From Solimonas thermocellulolyticum (GTDB lineage: Bacteria; Pseudomonadota; Gammaproteobacteria; Nevskiales; Nevskiaceae): a stretch of DNA of 64,000 bases. Each line of letters starts with the position of its first letter. The first letter of the stretch is position 1. A program made the translations under genes and the position numbers. Shown here piece after piece: positions 34,475-44,980 of the stretch. The notes below the pieces were generated by a model that worked only from the letters and a program-made list of their open reading frames with translations, had not been told where the DNA came from and did no database searches. The stretch spans positions 1 through 64,000 of the forward strand of contig NZ_JBEPIJ010000012.1 in assembly GCF_040327995.1 (NCBI RefSeq). The letters run 5' to 3'.

Positions 34475-35683
34475 CTAGCCACCACGCGACGGCGGCGCCA
34501 ACAGGCGCAGCAACACGGCCGCAAGCACAGCGCAGCCGGCGACGACGATGCTCATCGGCACGGCCGTGCCGTCATGCAGGTGGCCGACGGCGGCGCCACC
34601 GATGGCCGCGGCGGCGAACTGCAGCATGCCCATGCCGGCGGCGGCGAGCCCGGCCTGGGTACCAAAGGGCGCCATCGCCATCGCAGTCGCGTTGGCAAAG
34701 ACCAGACCGAGCGCGCTGACGCACAGGAACAGCGGCAGCGCGACACCGGCCAGTCCCGCCGTGCGCGTCACCGCCGCCAGCGCCATCAGCAAGGCGAAAC
34801 CGGCGTGGGCGCAGAGCCCCCAGCGCAGCACGCGGTCGGGGCTCCAGCGGTCGAGAAACCAGCCGTTGCACTGCGAGACGAGCACGAAGCCGGCGGCATT
34901 GCCGCCGAACAGCCAGCCGAACTGCGCCGCCGGCACGCCGAAGACCTCGATGAACACGAAGGGTGCGCCGGAGATGTACGAGAACATCCCGGCGCTGGCG
35001 AGACCGCCGGCCAGGGCATAGCCCATGAAGCGCCGGTGTCCGAGCAGGCCAGCGTAGGCGCGCAGCACGCACCCGATGCGGATCGGCGCGCCACGCACGG
35101 CCAGGGTTTCGCTCAGGCCGCGATAGGCCATAGCCCAGCAGCCGGCACCGAACAGCGCCAAGGCGAAGAAGATCGCGCGCCAGCCACTGATACCCAGCAA
35201 CTGCCCGCCGACCAGCGGCGCGAGGATCGGCGCGACACCCATGACCAGCACCAGCGAGGCGTAGATGCGCGCGGTATCGGTGGGGTCGAAGCGGTCGCGC
35301 ACCATCGCCCGCGTGATCACCATGCCCGCGCAGCCGCCGAGCGCCTGCAGCAGCCGGCTCGCGATGAGCATCTCGATCGTCGTTGCCAGCGCACACAGCA
35401 GCGACGCCAGCGTGTACAGCGCAAGCCCGACCAGCAGCGGCCGGCGGCGGCCGTAGCGATCGGCGATGGGTCCGTACATCGACTGACCCAAAGCCAGACC
35501 GACGAAGTAGATCGACAACGTGAACTGCACCCGTGCCGTATCGACGCCGAACTCGGCCTGTAGCGTCGGCAGCGCAGGCAGGTACATGTCGATGGTCATC
35601 GGCCCGATCGCGATGATCGTGCCGAGCATCAGCACCCAGCGCCGCCGGGTGGCGGCGTCCATCGCCGTGCGCGGTTCGTTCAC
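34475..35683 (-). CDS. Bcr/CflA-family drug-resistance MFS transporter
   Basis: 402 residues from a GTG at 35683 (ATG at 35662 is the alternative), 12 predicted helices. Hallmarks of DHA1/Bcr proteins: TIDMYLPALPTLQAEFG in helix 1, LGQSMYGPIADRYGRRRPLL (motif A) and GGCAGMVITRAMVRD. Proton-driven export of drugs such as bicyclomycin, or of amino acids, is known for the family; the substrate here is not known. It follows lysS by 13 bases on the same strand and may be read from the prfB-lysS promoter. Confidence 0.9.
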   Translation of the reverse strand: MNEPRTAMDAATRRRWVLMLGTIIAIGPMTIDMYLPALPTLQAEFGVDTARVQFTLSIYFVGLALGQSMYGPIADRYGRRRPLLVGLALYTLASLLCALATTIEMLIASRLLQALGGCAGMVITRAMVRDRFDPTDTARIYASLVLVMGVAPILAPLVGGQLLGISGWRAIFFALALFGAGCWAMAYRGLSETLAVRGAPIRIGCVLRAYAGLLGHRRFMGYALAGGLASAGMFSYISGAPFVFIEVFGVPAAQFGWLFGGNAAGFVLVSQCNGWFLDRWSPDRVLRWGLCAHAGFALLMALAAVTRTAGLAGVALPLFLCVSALGLVFANATAMAMAPFGTQAGLAAAGMGMLQFAAAAIGGAAVGHLHDGTAVPMSIVVAGCAVLAAVLLRLLAPPSRGG

Positions 35684-35696
35684 GATACCGCCGCGC

Positions 35697-37204
<1,508 letters not shown>

Positions 37205-37205
<1 letters not shown>

Positions 37206-38300
37206 TAGAGTCCCTGCTTGAGGCTGGCCTCGATGAACGGATCGAGATGACCGTCCAGCACCTTCTGCGTGTCGGCGATCTCGACGCCGGTACGCAGATC
37301 CTTGATGCGCGACTGATCGAGCACGTAGGACCGGATCTGGCTCCCCCAGCCAATGTCGTCCTTGCTGTCCTCGAGCGCCTGCTTGGCGGCGTTGCGCTTC
37401 TGCAGCTCGATCTCGTAGAGCTTGGCCTTGAGCATCTTCATCGCGCGGTCACGGTTGGCGTGCTGACTGCGCTCGGTCTGGCAGGCGACGACGATGCCGC
37501 TGGGTACATGCTTGATGCGGATCGCCGACTCGGTCTTGTTGACGTGCTGGCCACCGGCGCCGGACGAGCGGAAGGTGCTCACCTCCAGGTCCGCCGGATT
37601 GATCGCGATCTCGATGTCGTCGTCGACCTCGGGCGAAACGAACACGCCGGCGAACGAGGTGTGCCGACGGTTGCCCGAGTCGAACGGCGACTTGCGGACC
37701 AGACGGTGCACGCCGGTCTCGGTGCGCAGCCAGCCGTAGGCGTACTCACCCTGGACGAAGATCGTCGCCGACTTGATCCCGGCGACTTCACCGTCGGAGC
37801 GCTCCATCAGCTCGACCTTGAAGCCCTGCCGCTCCGCGAAGCGGATGTACATGCGCAGCAGCATCTCCGCCCAGTCCTGCGCCTCGGTACCGCCGGAGCC
37901 GGACTGGATGTCGAGATAGGCGTTGCTGGCATCGAGCTCGCCGCTGAACATGCGCTTGAATTCGAGTGTCTCGGCCAGCCGTGTCAGCGCAGCGAGGTCG
38001 CGCGCGATCTCGGCGATGGCCGCACGGTCGTCCTCCGCTTCGGCCAGCTCGAGCAGATCGAGCGCGTCCTTAAGGCCGCTGTCGGCGCGTTCGATCGGCT
38101 GCACCACATCTTCGAGGCGCGCGCGTTCGCGTCCCAGGTTCTGGGCGCGTTCCGGATCGTTCCAAACCTCCGCGCGTTGCAGCTCCGCGTTGACCTCGAT
38201 CAGACGGTCACGCTTGTTGTCGTAGTCAAAGATAGCCCCGCAGCGCGTCGAAACGCGCTCGCAGGGCCATCACCTCGGATCTGATCTGCTGGGGTTCCAT
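37205..38300 (-). CDS. prfB: peptide chain release factor 2, with programmed +1 frameshift
   Basis: Recognises UGA and UAA stop codons. The zero frame starts at ATG 38300 (MEPQQIRSEVMALRARF) and stops at UGA after 24 codons (38228-38226). Shifting +1 at CTT-TGA-C continues into the rest of the protein, for 364 residues, the standard RF2 length. It has the GGQ motif (SGAGGQHVNKTESA) and the stop-recognition SPFDS (SPF tripeptide). Upstream of the shift, CGGGGCTAT resembles the stimulatory Shine-Dalgarno element. Read without the shift it would look like a truncated gene. Downstream, the stop overlaps lysS. Confidence 0.96.
38226..38231 (-). promoter_or_regulatory. prfB: RF2 autoregulatory +1 frameshift site (CTTTGAC)
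   Basis: On the minus strand the reading frame reaches GGC TAT CTT TGA C. When RF2 is scarce the ribosome pauses at UGA and slips +1 from CUU to UUU/GAC. The GGGG five bases upstream acts as the Shine-Dalgarno-like spacer. The context is a close match to the E. coli site. Confidence 0.95.
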
Positions 38301-38326
38301 GGGGGGTCGTGCGCGCAGGGCGGCGA

Positions 38327-38332
38327 ATTATA
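38327..38332 (-). promoter_or_regulatory. prfB-lysS -10 element (TATAAT)
   Basis: A perfect TATAAT, 27 bases before the prfB ATG, on the minus strand. No matching -35 at 17 bp. The divergent OmpA-type gene promoter lies about 55 bases away on the plus strand. Confidence 0.5.
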
Positions 38333-38387
38333 GCGGTGCGCCGGCTCGCGGTGCGCCGGCCGCGGGTCGCACGAATACAAAAGCCGC

Positions 38388-38396
38388 TGGTATATT
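38388..38396 (+). promoter_or_regulatory. extended -10 of the OmpA/TSP3 gene (TGGTATATT)
   Basis: A TGn plus TATATT extended -10 at 38388-38396, 71 bases before the start at 38467. The extended form excuses the lack of a -35. GGGGAGAAA just before the ATG is the ribosome site. Confidence 0.45.
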
Positions 38397-38466
38397 TGCC
38401 GCGCCACAAACGCAGTTTCGATCACCGTCCGGGCGCGCCCGGCGGCGACCAACGGGGAGAAACCTG

Positions 38467-39714
38467 ATGACACACCGTATCGCAAGCCGTTTCGGCTGGT
38501 TGGGGTGCCTGCTTGGGATCGCGCTCGCGCAGCCCACACTGGCGCAGGACGACTACGAAGAACCCGCCGCACCTGCGCTAGAGGGACGCCCCTGGTACGT
38601 CTCCCCGCTCTTTTCGTTCAGCCGCAGCGACGCCGACCGCGGCACCGACGACGGCTTCGGCGGCATCATTTCCGTCGGCAAGAAAGTCACCAACGGCATG
38701 ACCCTCGAAATCACCGGGTTCATGCAGCAGATGGACGCAGAGGTCGGCGACACCAGCACCAAGCTCCAGGGCATCGGCGTCGGCGCCATGGTGTTTCCGT
38801 TCAATGGCAGCCCGAACTTCTACACCGTGCTGGCGCTGATGTACGGCACCGCCGAGGATCACCCCGGTGCGATCGCGAACTACGACAGCACCGTGTTCGA
38901 CATCGGCGCCGGCTACCTGTACGCCTTCAATCCGCACATCGCCCTGCGTGCCGAGGCGCGTTACCGCACGGATCAGCACGATCGCAAGCAAGCCGGCGTC
39001 CGCCCCGGCAGCGGCGCATTCTCCGATGGCCTGCTCAACGTCGGTCTGATGTTCCCGCTCGGCGTGACCCGTGAAGAAGTCGAGGAAGCGCCAGTCGAGC
39101 TCGTCGAGCCAGCGGTGGTCGAGGAGGTCGACAGCGATGGCGACGGTGTGCCCGATTCGCGCGACCAGTGCCCCGACACCCCGGCCGGTCAGACCGTCAA
39201 CGACGTCGGCTGCCCGCTCGATTCCGATGGTGACGGCGTACCCGACGACATCGACGAATGCCCGACGACGCCGGCCGGCGCCAACGTGCTCGCCAACGGC
39301 TGCGCCCTGGTCGGCGACTGCCGCACGCCGCGCGCCGGCGAACAGGTGGACGCCAACGGCTGCGCGGTCGAACAGAAGTTCATCCTCAAGGGCGTGAAGT
39401 TCGAATTCGACTCCGACCGCCTGACCCCGGAAGCCAAGGCCATCCTCAATGATGTCGCCGGCACGCTGCAGGCCTACCCGGACGTCGAGGTCGAGATCGA
39501 GGGCCATACCGACAACATCGGCACCGATGCCTACAACCAGGGGCTGTCGGAACGCCGTGCGAACACGGTCAAGACCTATCTGATCGGTCGCGGGATCGAT
39601 GCGGCGCGCATGACCCCGGTCGGGTATGGCGAGTCCACGCCGATCGCCGACAACAACACCGAAGAAGGCCGCGAGGAGAACCGGCGCGTCGAACTCAAGG
39701 TGATCGAAGACTGA
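38467..39714 (+). CDS. OmpA-family outer membrane protein with TSP3 repeats
   Basis: 415 residues. Sec signal peptide (LLGIALAQPTLAQ). An N-terminal eight-strand-like barrel region (residues ~40-200, aromatic-ended strands such as FYTVLALMYG and YLYAFNPHIALRAEARY). Then calcium-binding thrombospondin type 3 repeats (DSDGDGVPDSRDQCPDTPAG, DSDGDGVPDDIDECPTTPAG). Then an OmpA/Pal peptidoglycan-binding domain (FEFDSDRLTPEAKAILNDVA, IEGHTDNIGTDAYNQGLSER). This is the OprF-like layout: anchors the outer membrane to the cell wall and may form a pore. Confidence 0.92.
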   Translation: MTHRIASRFGWLGCLLGIALAQPTLAQDDYEEPAAPALEGRPWYVSPLFSFSRSDADRGTDDGFGGIISVGKKVTNGMTLEITGFMQQMDAEVGDTSTKLQGIGVGAMVFPFNGSPNFYTVLALMYGTAEDHPGAIANYDSTVFDIGAGYLYAFNPHIALRAEARYRTDQHDRKQAGVRPGSGAFSDGLLNVGLMFPLGVTREEVEEAPVELVEPAVVEEVDSDGDGVPDSRDQCPDTPAGQTVNDVGCPLDSDGDGVPDDIDECPTTPAGANVLANGCALVGDCRTPRAGEQVDANGCAVEQKFILKGVKFEFDSDRLTPEAKAILNDVAGTLQAYPDVEVEIEGHTDNIGTDAYNQGLSERRANTVKTYLIGRGIDAARMTPVGYGESTPIADNNTEEGREENRRVELKVIED

Positions 39715-39731
39715 CCGACCGGGCATGAGCC

Positions 39732-39769
39732 GCCCCCTGCCCCGACCGGGATCGGCCGGCGCAGGGGGC
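39732..39769 (+). terminator. GC-rich hairpin after the OmpA gene, no U-tract
   Basis: GCCCCCTGC (39732-39740) pairs with GCAGGGGGC (39761-39769), with a smaller inner stem in the 20-base loop. It lies just after the stop at 39714. Without a T-run it may stabilise the mRNA 3' end or aid Rho-dependent release rather than terminate by itself. Confidence 0.4.
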
Positions 39770-39917
39770 CGTGCCGGCGGGCCTAGCCGAGAGCGAACGC
39801 CGCTCGTCGCCGTCCCCGTCGCGCCCGTGCGGCTCGCGCCGGCCGGAAAACCGATCGCTCTGCGATGCTGATCGCCCGCGTCGGCGGGCGCCACGCAAGC
39901 TGCGACGTTTCGCGCAC

Positions 39918-42389
39918 ATGACCAAGCCCATCGAGTACCGCGACCCGCCGCGTCCGCGCCTCGTGCGCGCGTGCTTGGTCCTCGCCGGCCTCGCCGCACT
40001 GTCTGCCTGCGGCGGCAACTACAGCGGCCACGGCGAGCCCGAGCCGGGCAGCGGCGGCATCCCGACGCCAGTGCCGACGTTGGTGCCGACGCCGGCGCCG
40101 TCGGCGACGCCGACGGCCACCCCCGGACCCGGTGGCGACACCGACGCGGCGCTGCAGCGCGGCGCCCAGCGTTATGCGCAGCAATGCGCGAGCTGCCATG
40201 GCGCCCGCGGCCAGGGCGGCGTCGGCCCGGCGCTGACCGACACCACGAACTGCCCGAGCTGCGCCAGCTTCGACACGCTGTGGACGCGCATCCGCGACAC
40301 CATGCCGTCGAGCAATCCGCGGGCCTGCGACGAGGCCTGCGCGCGCGACGTCGCCGCGTTCATCCTCAATGGCTTTTCGACGACGCCACCCGCCGGCGGT
40401 GCGCCGACCCCGACGCCAACGGCGAGCCCAGCCCCCGGCAGTACGCCGACCCCCACCCCCACGGCCGCACCGACACCGACGCCGAGCGCGACCCCGCCGC
40501 CGCCGACGCCGACCTGCAGCGCCGAGTTCAAGTACCAGAGCGTTTGGAACACCGGCTTCGTCGCCGAGGTGACCGTGCGCAACTTCAGCGGCGCGCGCAT
40601 CGACGGCTGGCAGGTGCAGTTCACCTTCCCCAACGACCAGCGCATCACCAACGACTGGAACACGGTGCTGACGCAGTCCGGCGCCGCGGTCAGCGCACTC
40701 CCCGAGCGCCACAACGCCGCGATCGAGAACGGCGCTAGCGTCAGCTTCGGCTTTCAGGGCACGCACGGCGGCAAGGCCGAGGTGCCCACCGACCTGCGTC
40801 TCGAAGCCGCCGGCTGCGTCGTCGCCGCGCCGCCGCCCGACCATTCGGGTAGCGACCCGATCGCCTGCGCCGAGCAGCCGGCGGCGCCGCGCCTGCTGCG
40901 TCTGCTCACCCGTCGTGAATACGCGCAGACGGTGCGCGACCTGACCGGCCTCGACGGCGATTTCACCGCGAATCTGCCCATCGAGGCGCTGGTGCAGGGC
41001 TATGACAACAACGCCTGCGTCGCCGTCGTCACCGAGCGACACGCCGAGGAGTACCTCGAAGCAGCCGAGGCGATCGCCGCGCGCGCCGTCGCCGAGCGCC
41101 GCGACGCCCTGCTGCCCTGCGCACCGACCGAGGCCAATTGCGCGCGTCGTTTCGTCGAGGCATTCGGCCTGCGCGCCTTCCGCCGCCCCCTGCTCGCGGC
41201 CGAGCGCGACGCCCTGGTCGCCCTGTTCGATGCCGAGCTCTCGCCCAGCTTCGACGAAGGCATGGCGCTGGCCATCGCGGCGATGCTCAACTCGCCGGCC
41301 TTCCTGTATCGCAGCGAGCTAGGCACGGACATCGGCGGCGGCGTGTTCCGGCTCGATGATTACGAGATCGCGAGCAGCCTGTCCTATCTGATCTGGGGCA
41401 GCGCACCGGACGCGGCACTGCTCGACGCCGCCGCCGCCGGGCGCCTGCGCGATGCCGACGAGCGCCGCAGCCAGGCCGAGCGCATGCTCGCCGATCCGCG
41501 CGCGCGCCAAAAGTTCGCGGACTTCGCGACGCAGTGGCTGGGCACCGGTTACCTGCTCGGCAGCTTCAAGGATCCGGAGATCTTCCCGCGCCTGACCGAC
41601 GAGGTGCGCCGCGCGATGGCCGAGGAGCTGTCGCGCTTCGTCAATCACGTGGCTTTCGATTCGGCCGACGGCACGCTCACCGAGCTGTACACGGCGGACT
41701 ATGTCTTCGTGAACGGGCCGCTGCGCGATTACTACGGCCTGCCGGGATCGAGCAGCGACGCGAACTTCGTGCAGCAGCCCGCGGGCAGCCAGCGCGGCGG
41801 CCTGCTTGGTCTGGGCGCGGTGCTCGCCGCGCACGCGCACTCCAACGAATCCTCGCCGATCAAGCGCGGCGTGTTCGTGCGCGAACGCCTGCTGTGCCAG
41901 GACCTCCCGGACCCGCCGCCCGATGTCGACACCACGCCGCCCGGACTCGACCCGAACCTGACCACGCGCGAGCGCTTCGCGCGTCATACCGCGGATCCGG
42001 GCTGCGCCGCCTGTCACCGTTACATCGACGACACCGGCTTCGGCCTCGAAGCCTATGACGGCGCCGGCGGCTACCGCGCGACCGAGAACGGTCAGCCGGT
42101 CGACGACCGCGGCGAACTGTTCGCGCGCGAAGGACTGAACACCAACACGCGCGATCCCTTCCGCGGCCCGCGCCAGCTCGCGCAGATTCTCGCCGGCACC
42201 AGCGCGGCACAGCGCTGCGCGGTCACCCAGTACTATCGCTACAGCCACGGCTACGTCGAAACCGAGGCCGACCGTTGCCTGCTCGAAGCACTACAGACGC
42301 GCTTCGCCGACGGCGGCTATCGCTTGAAGACGCTGATCACCGATTGGGTCGGCAGCGACGAGTTCATCCTGCGCCGGGGCACGCCATGA
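39918..42389 (+). CDS. lipoprotein with cytochrome c, CBM2 and DUF1592-type domains
   Basis: 823 residues. Lipobox (LAALSAC, Cys31); cytochrome-c-like domain with CASCH at 90-94; a Pro/Thr linker of PTPTPTA-type repeats (154-199); a family 2 carbohydrate-binding module (200-300) bounded by Cys200 and Cys300, with surface Trp residues in SVWNTGF and DGWQVQF. Then DUF1587/DUF1595/DUF1592-like segments (DDYEIASSLSYLIWG), DUF1588 (AHAHSNESSPIKRGVFVRER) and DUF1585, plus a second haem site CAACH at 696-700. Such proteins are abundant in Planctomycetes and Myxococcota, where they are of unknown function. The CBM2 points to cellulose or chitin. Its stop overlaps the DUF1552 gene. Confidence 0.88.
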   Translation: MTKPIEYRDPPRPRLVRACLVLAGLAALSACGGNYSGHGEPEPGSGGIPTPVPTLVPTPAPSATPTATPGPGGDTDAALQRGAQRYAQQCASCHGARGQGGVGPALTDTTNCPSCASFDTLWTRIRDTMPSSNPRACDEACARDVAAFILNGFSTTPPAGGAPTPTPTASPAPGSTPTPTPTAAPTPTPSATPPPPTPTCSAEFKYQSVWNTGFVAEVTVRNFSGARIDGWQVQFTFPNDQRITNDWNTVLTQSGAAVSALPERHNAAIENGASVSFGFQGTHGGKAEVPTDLRLEAAGCVVAAPPPDHSGSDPIACAEQPAAPRLLRLLTRREYAQTVRDLTGLDGDFTANLPIEALVQGYDNNACVAVVTERHAEEYLEAAEAIAARAVAERRDALLPCAPTEANCARRFVEAFGLRAFRRPLLAAERDALVALFDAELSPSFDEGMALAIAAMLNSPAFLYRSELGTDIGGGVFRLDDYEIASSLSYLIWGSAPDAALLDAAAAGRLRDADERRSQAERMLADPRARQKFADFATQWLGTGYLLGSFKDPEIFPRLTDEVRRAMAEELSRFVNHVAFDSADGTLTELYTADYVFVNGPLRDYYGLPGSSSDANFVQQPAGSQRGGLLGLGAVLAAHAHSNESSPIKRGVFVRERLLCQDLPDPPPDVDTTPPGLDPNLTTRERFARHTADPGCAACHRYIDDTGFGLEAYDGAGGYRATENGQPVDDRGELFAREGLNTNTRDPFRGPRQLAQILAGTSAAQRCAVTQYYRYSHGYVETEADRCLLEALQTRFADGGYRLKTLITDWVGSDEFILRRGTP

Positions 42390-43705
42390 TCCGCCACGAC
42401 CGCACGCGCCGCCGCCTGCTGCGCGGCCTCGTCCACGGCAGTCTCGCCGGCCTGCCGCTGGCGCAACTGCTCGCGCGCAGCGCGCACGCACAGAGCACGG
42501 CGACGCCGACGCGCCTGCTGTTCGTCTACATCCCCGACGGCTGTTCGCCCGAGCACTGGCATCCGAGCGGCTCGACGAGCGCCTTTTCGCTGCCGGAGAT
42601 GACCCAGCCGCTGGCTGCGTACCGCAATGACCTGGTGTTCCTGCGCGGCCTCAACATGTACGCCGGCGGATCGACGCACGAGGGCGGCATCCGCAAGGTT
42701 CTGACCGCGACCAACGCCGTCTCGCTCGACGTCTTCGTCGGCCAGTACTACCGCGAGCAGAGTGCGCACGCCTCGATTCACCTGGGCGTGGCCTCCACGC
42801 ACGAGAACGGCGCCGGTTACGTCTCCTATCTGGGCAGCGAACAGCCGATCGTGCCGGAGGACAATCCGCTGCGTGCCTTCGAGCGCCTGTTCGGCACGCC
42901 CGGCAGCCCCAGCGATCCGGCGGCACGCCGACGGCTCTCGGTGCTCGATGCGGCGCAGGCCGATCTCAGCCGGCTGCAGACCCGGCTGGGCCAGACCGAG
43001 CGCGACAAGCTCGACCGTCACACCGAATCGCTGCGCGCGCTCGAAAACCGCATCCTCGCCGCCGATCCGGGCTCTGGCGGTGCCTGCGGCAATCCGGACT
43101 GGAACCGCGAGAACTGGTCGGTGCCGGCCGGCTACAACAGCTACCCGGCGTACTGGAACCGCGACGATCAGTTCGAACGCGTCGCGCGCCTGCAGATGGA
43201 CTTGGCCGTGCTCGCCTTGCAATGCGGGCTCACCCGCGTGGTCACGCTACAGTTCTCGCATGCGGTGAGTCCGACCAGCCTGCCGCAGATCGGCACCACG
43301 CAGCGCCATCACGACAGCTCGCACTTCGATGCCAACAATGCCGCGTCGATCCAGGCCTTCATCACCTGGAAGCGCTGGTACTGCGAGCAATTCGCCTACC
43401 TGCTGCAGGGGATGAAGAACGCCCCCGGCGCGCACGGCAGCCTGCTCGACGAAACGCTGGTGCTGCTGTGTTCGGAACTCGGCCATTCCGCGCGACACGA
43501 CCATCGCGACATGCCCTTCGTGCTCGCCGGTCGCGGCGGCGGCCTGCAAACGGGGCGCTTCCTCGACTACCGCACGGCGAACGGCGGCGACGGCGAGACG
43601 CACGCCAAGCTGCTGGTGTCACTGGGCAATGCCGCCGGCATCCCGATCGACCGCTTCGGCTACACCGGACATGGCACCGGGCCGCTGCCGGGCCTGTTTG
43701 CGTAG
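42386..43705 (+). CDS. DUF1552 protein, Tat-exported
   Basis: 439 residues. Twin-arginine signal (RTRRRLLRGLVHGS) followed by a hydrophobic core. The body matches DUF1552 features: LFVYIPDGCSPEHWHPSG, DLVFLRGLNMYAGG, LFGTPGSPSDPAARRR and NNAASIQAFITWKRW. DUF1552 proteins belong to a sulfatase-like (alkaline phosphatase) superfamily and almost always occur next to a DUF1592 protein, as here. Coupled by ATGA. Probably secreted folded, which fits the Tat signal. Exact function unknown. Confidence 0.88.
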   Translation: MIRHDRTRRRLLRGLVHGSLAGLPLAQLLARSAHAQSTATPTRLLFVYIPDGCSPEHWHPSGSTSAFSLPEMTQPLAAYRNDLVFLRGLNMYAGGSTHEGGIRKVLTATNAVSLDVFVGQYYREQSAHASIHLGVASTHENGAGYVSYLGSEQPIVPEDNPLRAFERLFGTPGSPSDPAARRRLSVLDAAQADLSRLQTRLGQTERDKLDRHTESLRALENRILAADPGSGGACGNPDWNRENWSVPAGYNSYPAYWNRDDQFERVARLQMDLAVLALQCGLTRVVTLQFSHAVSPTSLPQIGTTQRHHDSSHFDANNAASIQAFITWKRWYCEQFAYLLQGMKNAPGAHGSLLDETLVLLCSELGHSARHDHRDMPFVLAGRGGGLQTGRFLDYRTANGGDGETHAKLLVSLGNAAGIPIDRFGYTGHGTGPLPGLFA

Positions 43706-43777
43706 ACGACCCGCCGCCTCAGGCTGGTGGGGCGACTTGGCGGCACCGCCACATAACCCGCCGGCGCCGCCGGGTGC

Positions 43778-44011
43778 TCAGTAAAACAGCGCCGCGTAGA
43801 TCACGAACAACCACGACAGCAGGCCGTGCACGATCGCCCAGCCGATCGATTCGTTGTGCACGTAGCTGATGGCGATCGCCAGCGATGTGCCGAAGCCGAT
43901 CGCGCGGATGGCCGGTACGCGAATGAACTGCACGCGCGTCTGCCAGGCGGCGTTCGCGCCGCGACCGCCCGGGATGTATTCGCCGCTGCGCGGCCCGTCG
44001 TCCGGATACAT
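43778..44011 (-). CDS. small membrane protein, unknown
   Basis: 77 residues from the ATG at 44011, which has GAGGTGA as ribosome site three bases upstream; the GTG six bases earlier is embedded in that site and is unlikely. A hydrophilic N-terminus is followed by two close helices (AIGFGTSLAIAISYV and GWAIVHGLLSWLFVIYAALF). It starts eleven bases after the crotonase stop, so the two are one unit. No family recognised with certainty; the ending is like small DUF membrane proteins of proteobacteria. Confidence 0.7.
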   Translation of the reverse strand: MYPDDGPRSGEYIPGGRGANAAWQTRVQFIRVPAIRAIGFGTSLAIAISYVHNESIGWAIVHGLLSWLFVIYAALFY

Positions 44012-44021
44012 GCTCACCTCT

Positions 44022-44822
44022 TCAGTTCACCGAGCGCGGCGCAAAGCGCGGTGCGCGCTTTTCCATGTTGGCGCTGACTGCTTCTTTGTGGTTGCCCCCG
44101 AGCAGCAGCTTGAGCTGCAACGCGCTCTCGATGCGAAACGCGCGGCGCTCGGACACCGTCCAACTGCGGTGGAACAGCCGCTTGGCGAGCGCCACCGCAT
44201 CCGGTGAGCGTGTCGCGATCTGACCGGCGAGTGTGCGCGCCGCGGCCAGCGGATCGTCGCTCACCTCGGTGACCAGGCCGAGTTCCTTGGCGCGCGTACC
44301 GCTGAAGCGTTCGCCGGTCATCGTCAGGCGCAGCGCCTGATCCATCGGCAACAGCTCGCGCAGCGTGACGCTGCCGCTCATGTCCGGAATCAGCCCCCAC
44401 TTGGCTTCCATGATCGATAGGTCGGCATCCGGCGTGGCGAAGCGAAAGTCCGCACCGAGTGCGATCTGCAGGCCGCCGCCGTAACAGACGCCGTGTACGA
44501 CGGCGATCACCGGCACCGGCAGACGTCGCCAGCAGTAGGCCGCCTCCTGATACAAGTTGGTCTTCTTCACACCCCACTTCATGAAGCTGCGCAGCATGCG
44601 ACCGCGCTGCCGCCCCCAGGACTTGAAGTCGAGTCCGGCGCAAAAGCCGCGCCCTTCTCCGCGCAGGATCACCGCGCGCACGCTGCGGTCGCGACCGATC
44701 CGCTTCGCCGCATCGACGAGGCCGGTGAACATGTCGTAGTCGAGGCCGTTGATCGCCTCGGGGCGGCTCATCACCACCTCGGCGATACCATTGCTCAGTT
44801 CGATGCGCACGCGGTCGTTCAT
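44022..44822 (-). CDS. enoyl-CoA hydratase/isomerase family protein
   Basis: 266 residues from MNDRVRIELSNG; the frame extends upstream without homology. Crotonase fold: oxyanion-hole motifs GRGFCAGLDFKSWG and HGVCYGGGLQIALGAD, and SIMEAKWGLIPDMSG containing the region of the catalytic acid (E...D). The insertion GRMLRSFMKWGVKK is the type seen in a subgroup of crotonases. Divergent from fadH, so the two could share a regulatory region (44823-44980). Likely in fatty acid or aromatic CoA-thioester breakdown. Confidence 0.9.
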   Translation of the reverse strand: MNDRVRIELSNGIAEVVMSRPEAINGLDYDMFTGLVDAAKRIGRDRSVRAVILRGEGRGFCAGLDFKSWGRQRGRMLRSFMKWGVKKTNLYQEAAYCWRRLPVPVIAVVHGVCYGGGLQIALGADFRFATPDADLSIMEAKWGLIPDMSGSVTLRELLPMDQALRLTMTGERFSGTRAKELGLVTEVSDDPLAAARTLAGQIATRSPDAVALAKRLFHRSWTVSERRAFRIESALQLKLLLGGNHKEAVSANMEKRAPRFAPRSVN

Positions 44823-44980
44823 GATCGGCGGATCCGGTCGGGAAAGGGGTGATTCTCGCCCAGCACGCCCGGCGCTGCATGACCGCACCGCCGCGAAAAA
44901 TGCGCATTACGGCCAAGGCCGGGATGGCAAGCGGCGCTACCATCGCGCATCCGAAGCCAGCCTTCTTGAGGGAGTTTTCC

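Noticed and set aside
38226..38300. prfB as a truncated or frameshifted pseudogene
   Set aside because: The break is the known CTT-TGA-C programmed frameshift of RF2 and the product has full length.
40372..40515. DNA tandem repeat in the DUF1592 gene
   Set aside because: It reflects the Pro/Thr linker between domains and is imperfect at DNA level.
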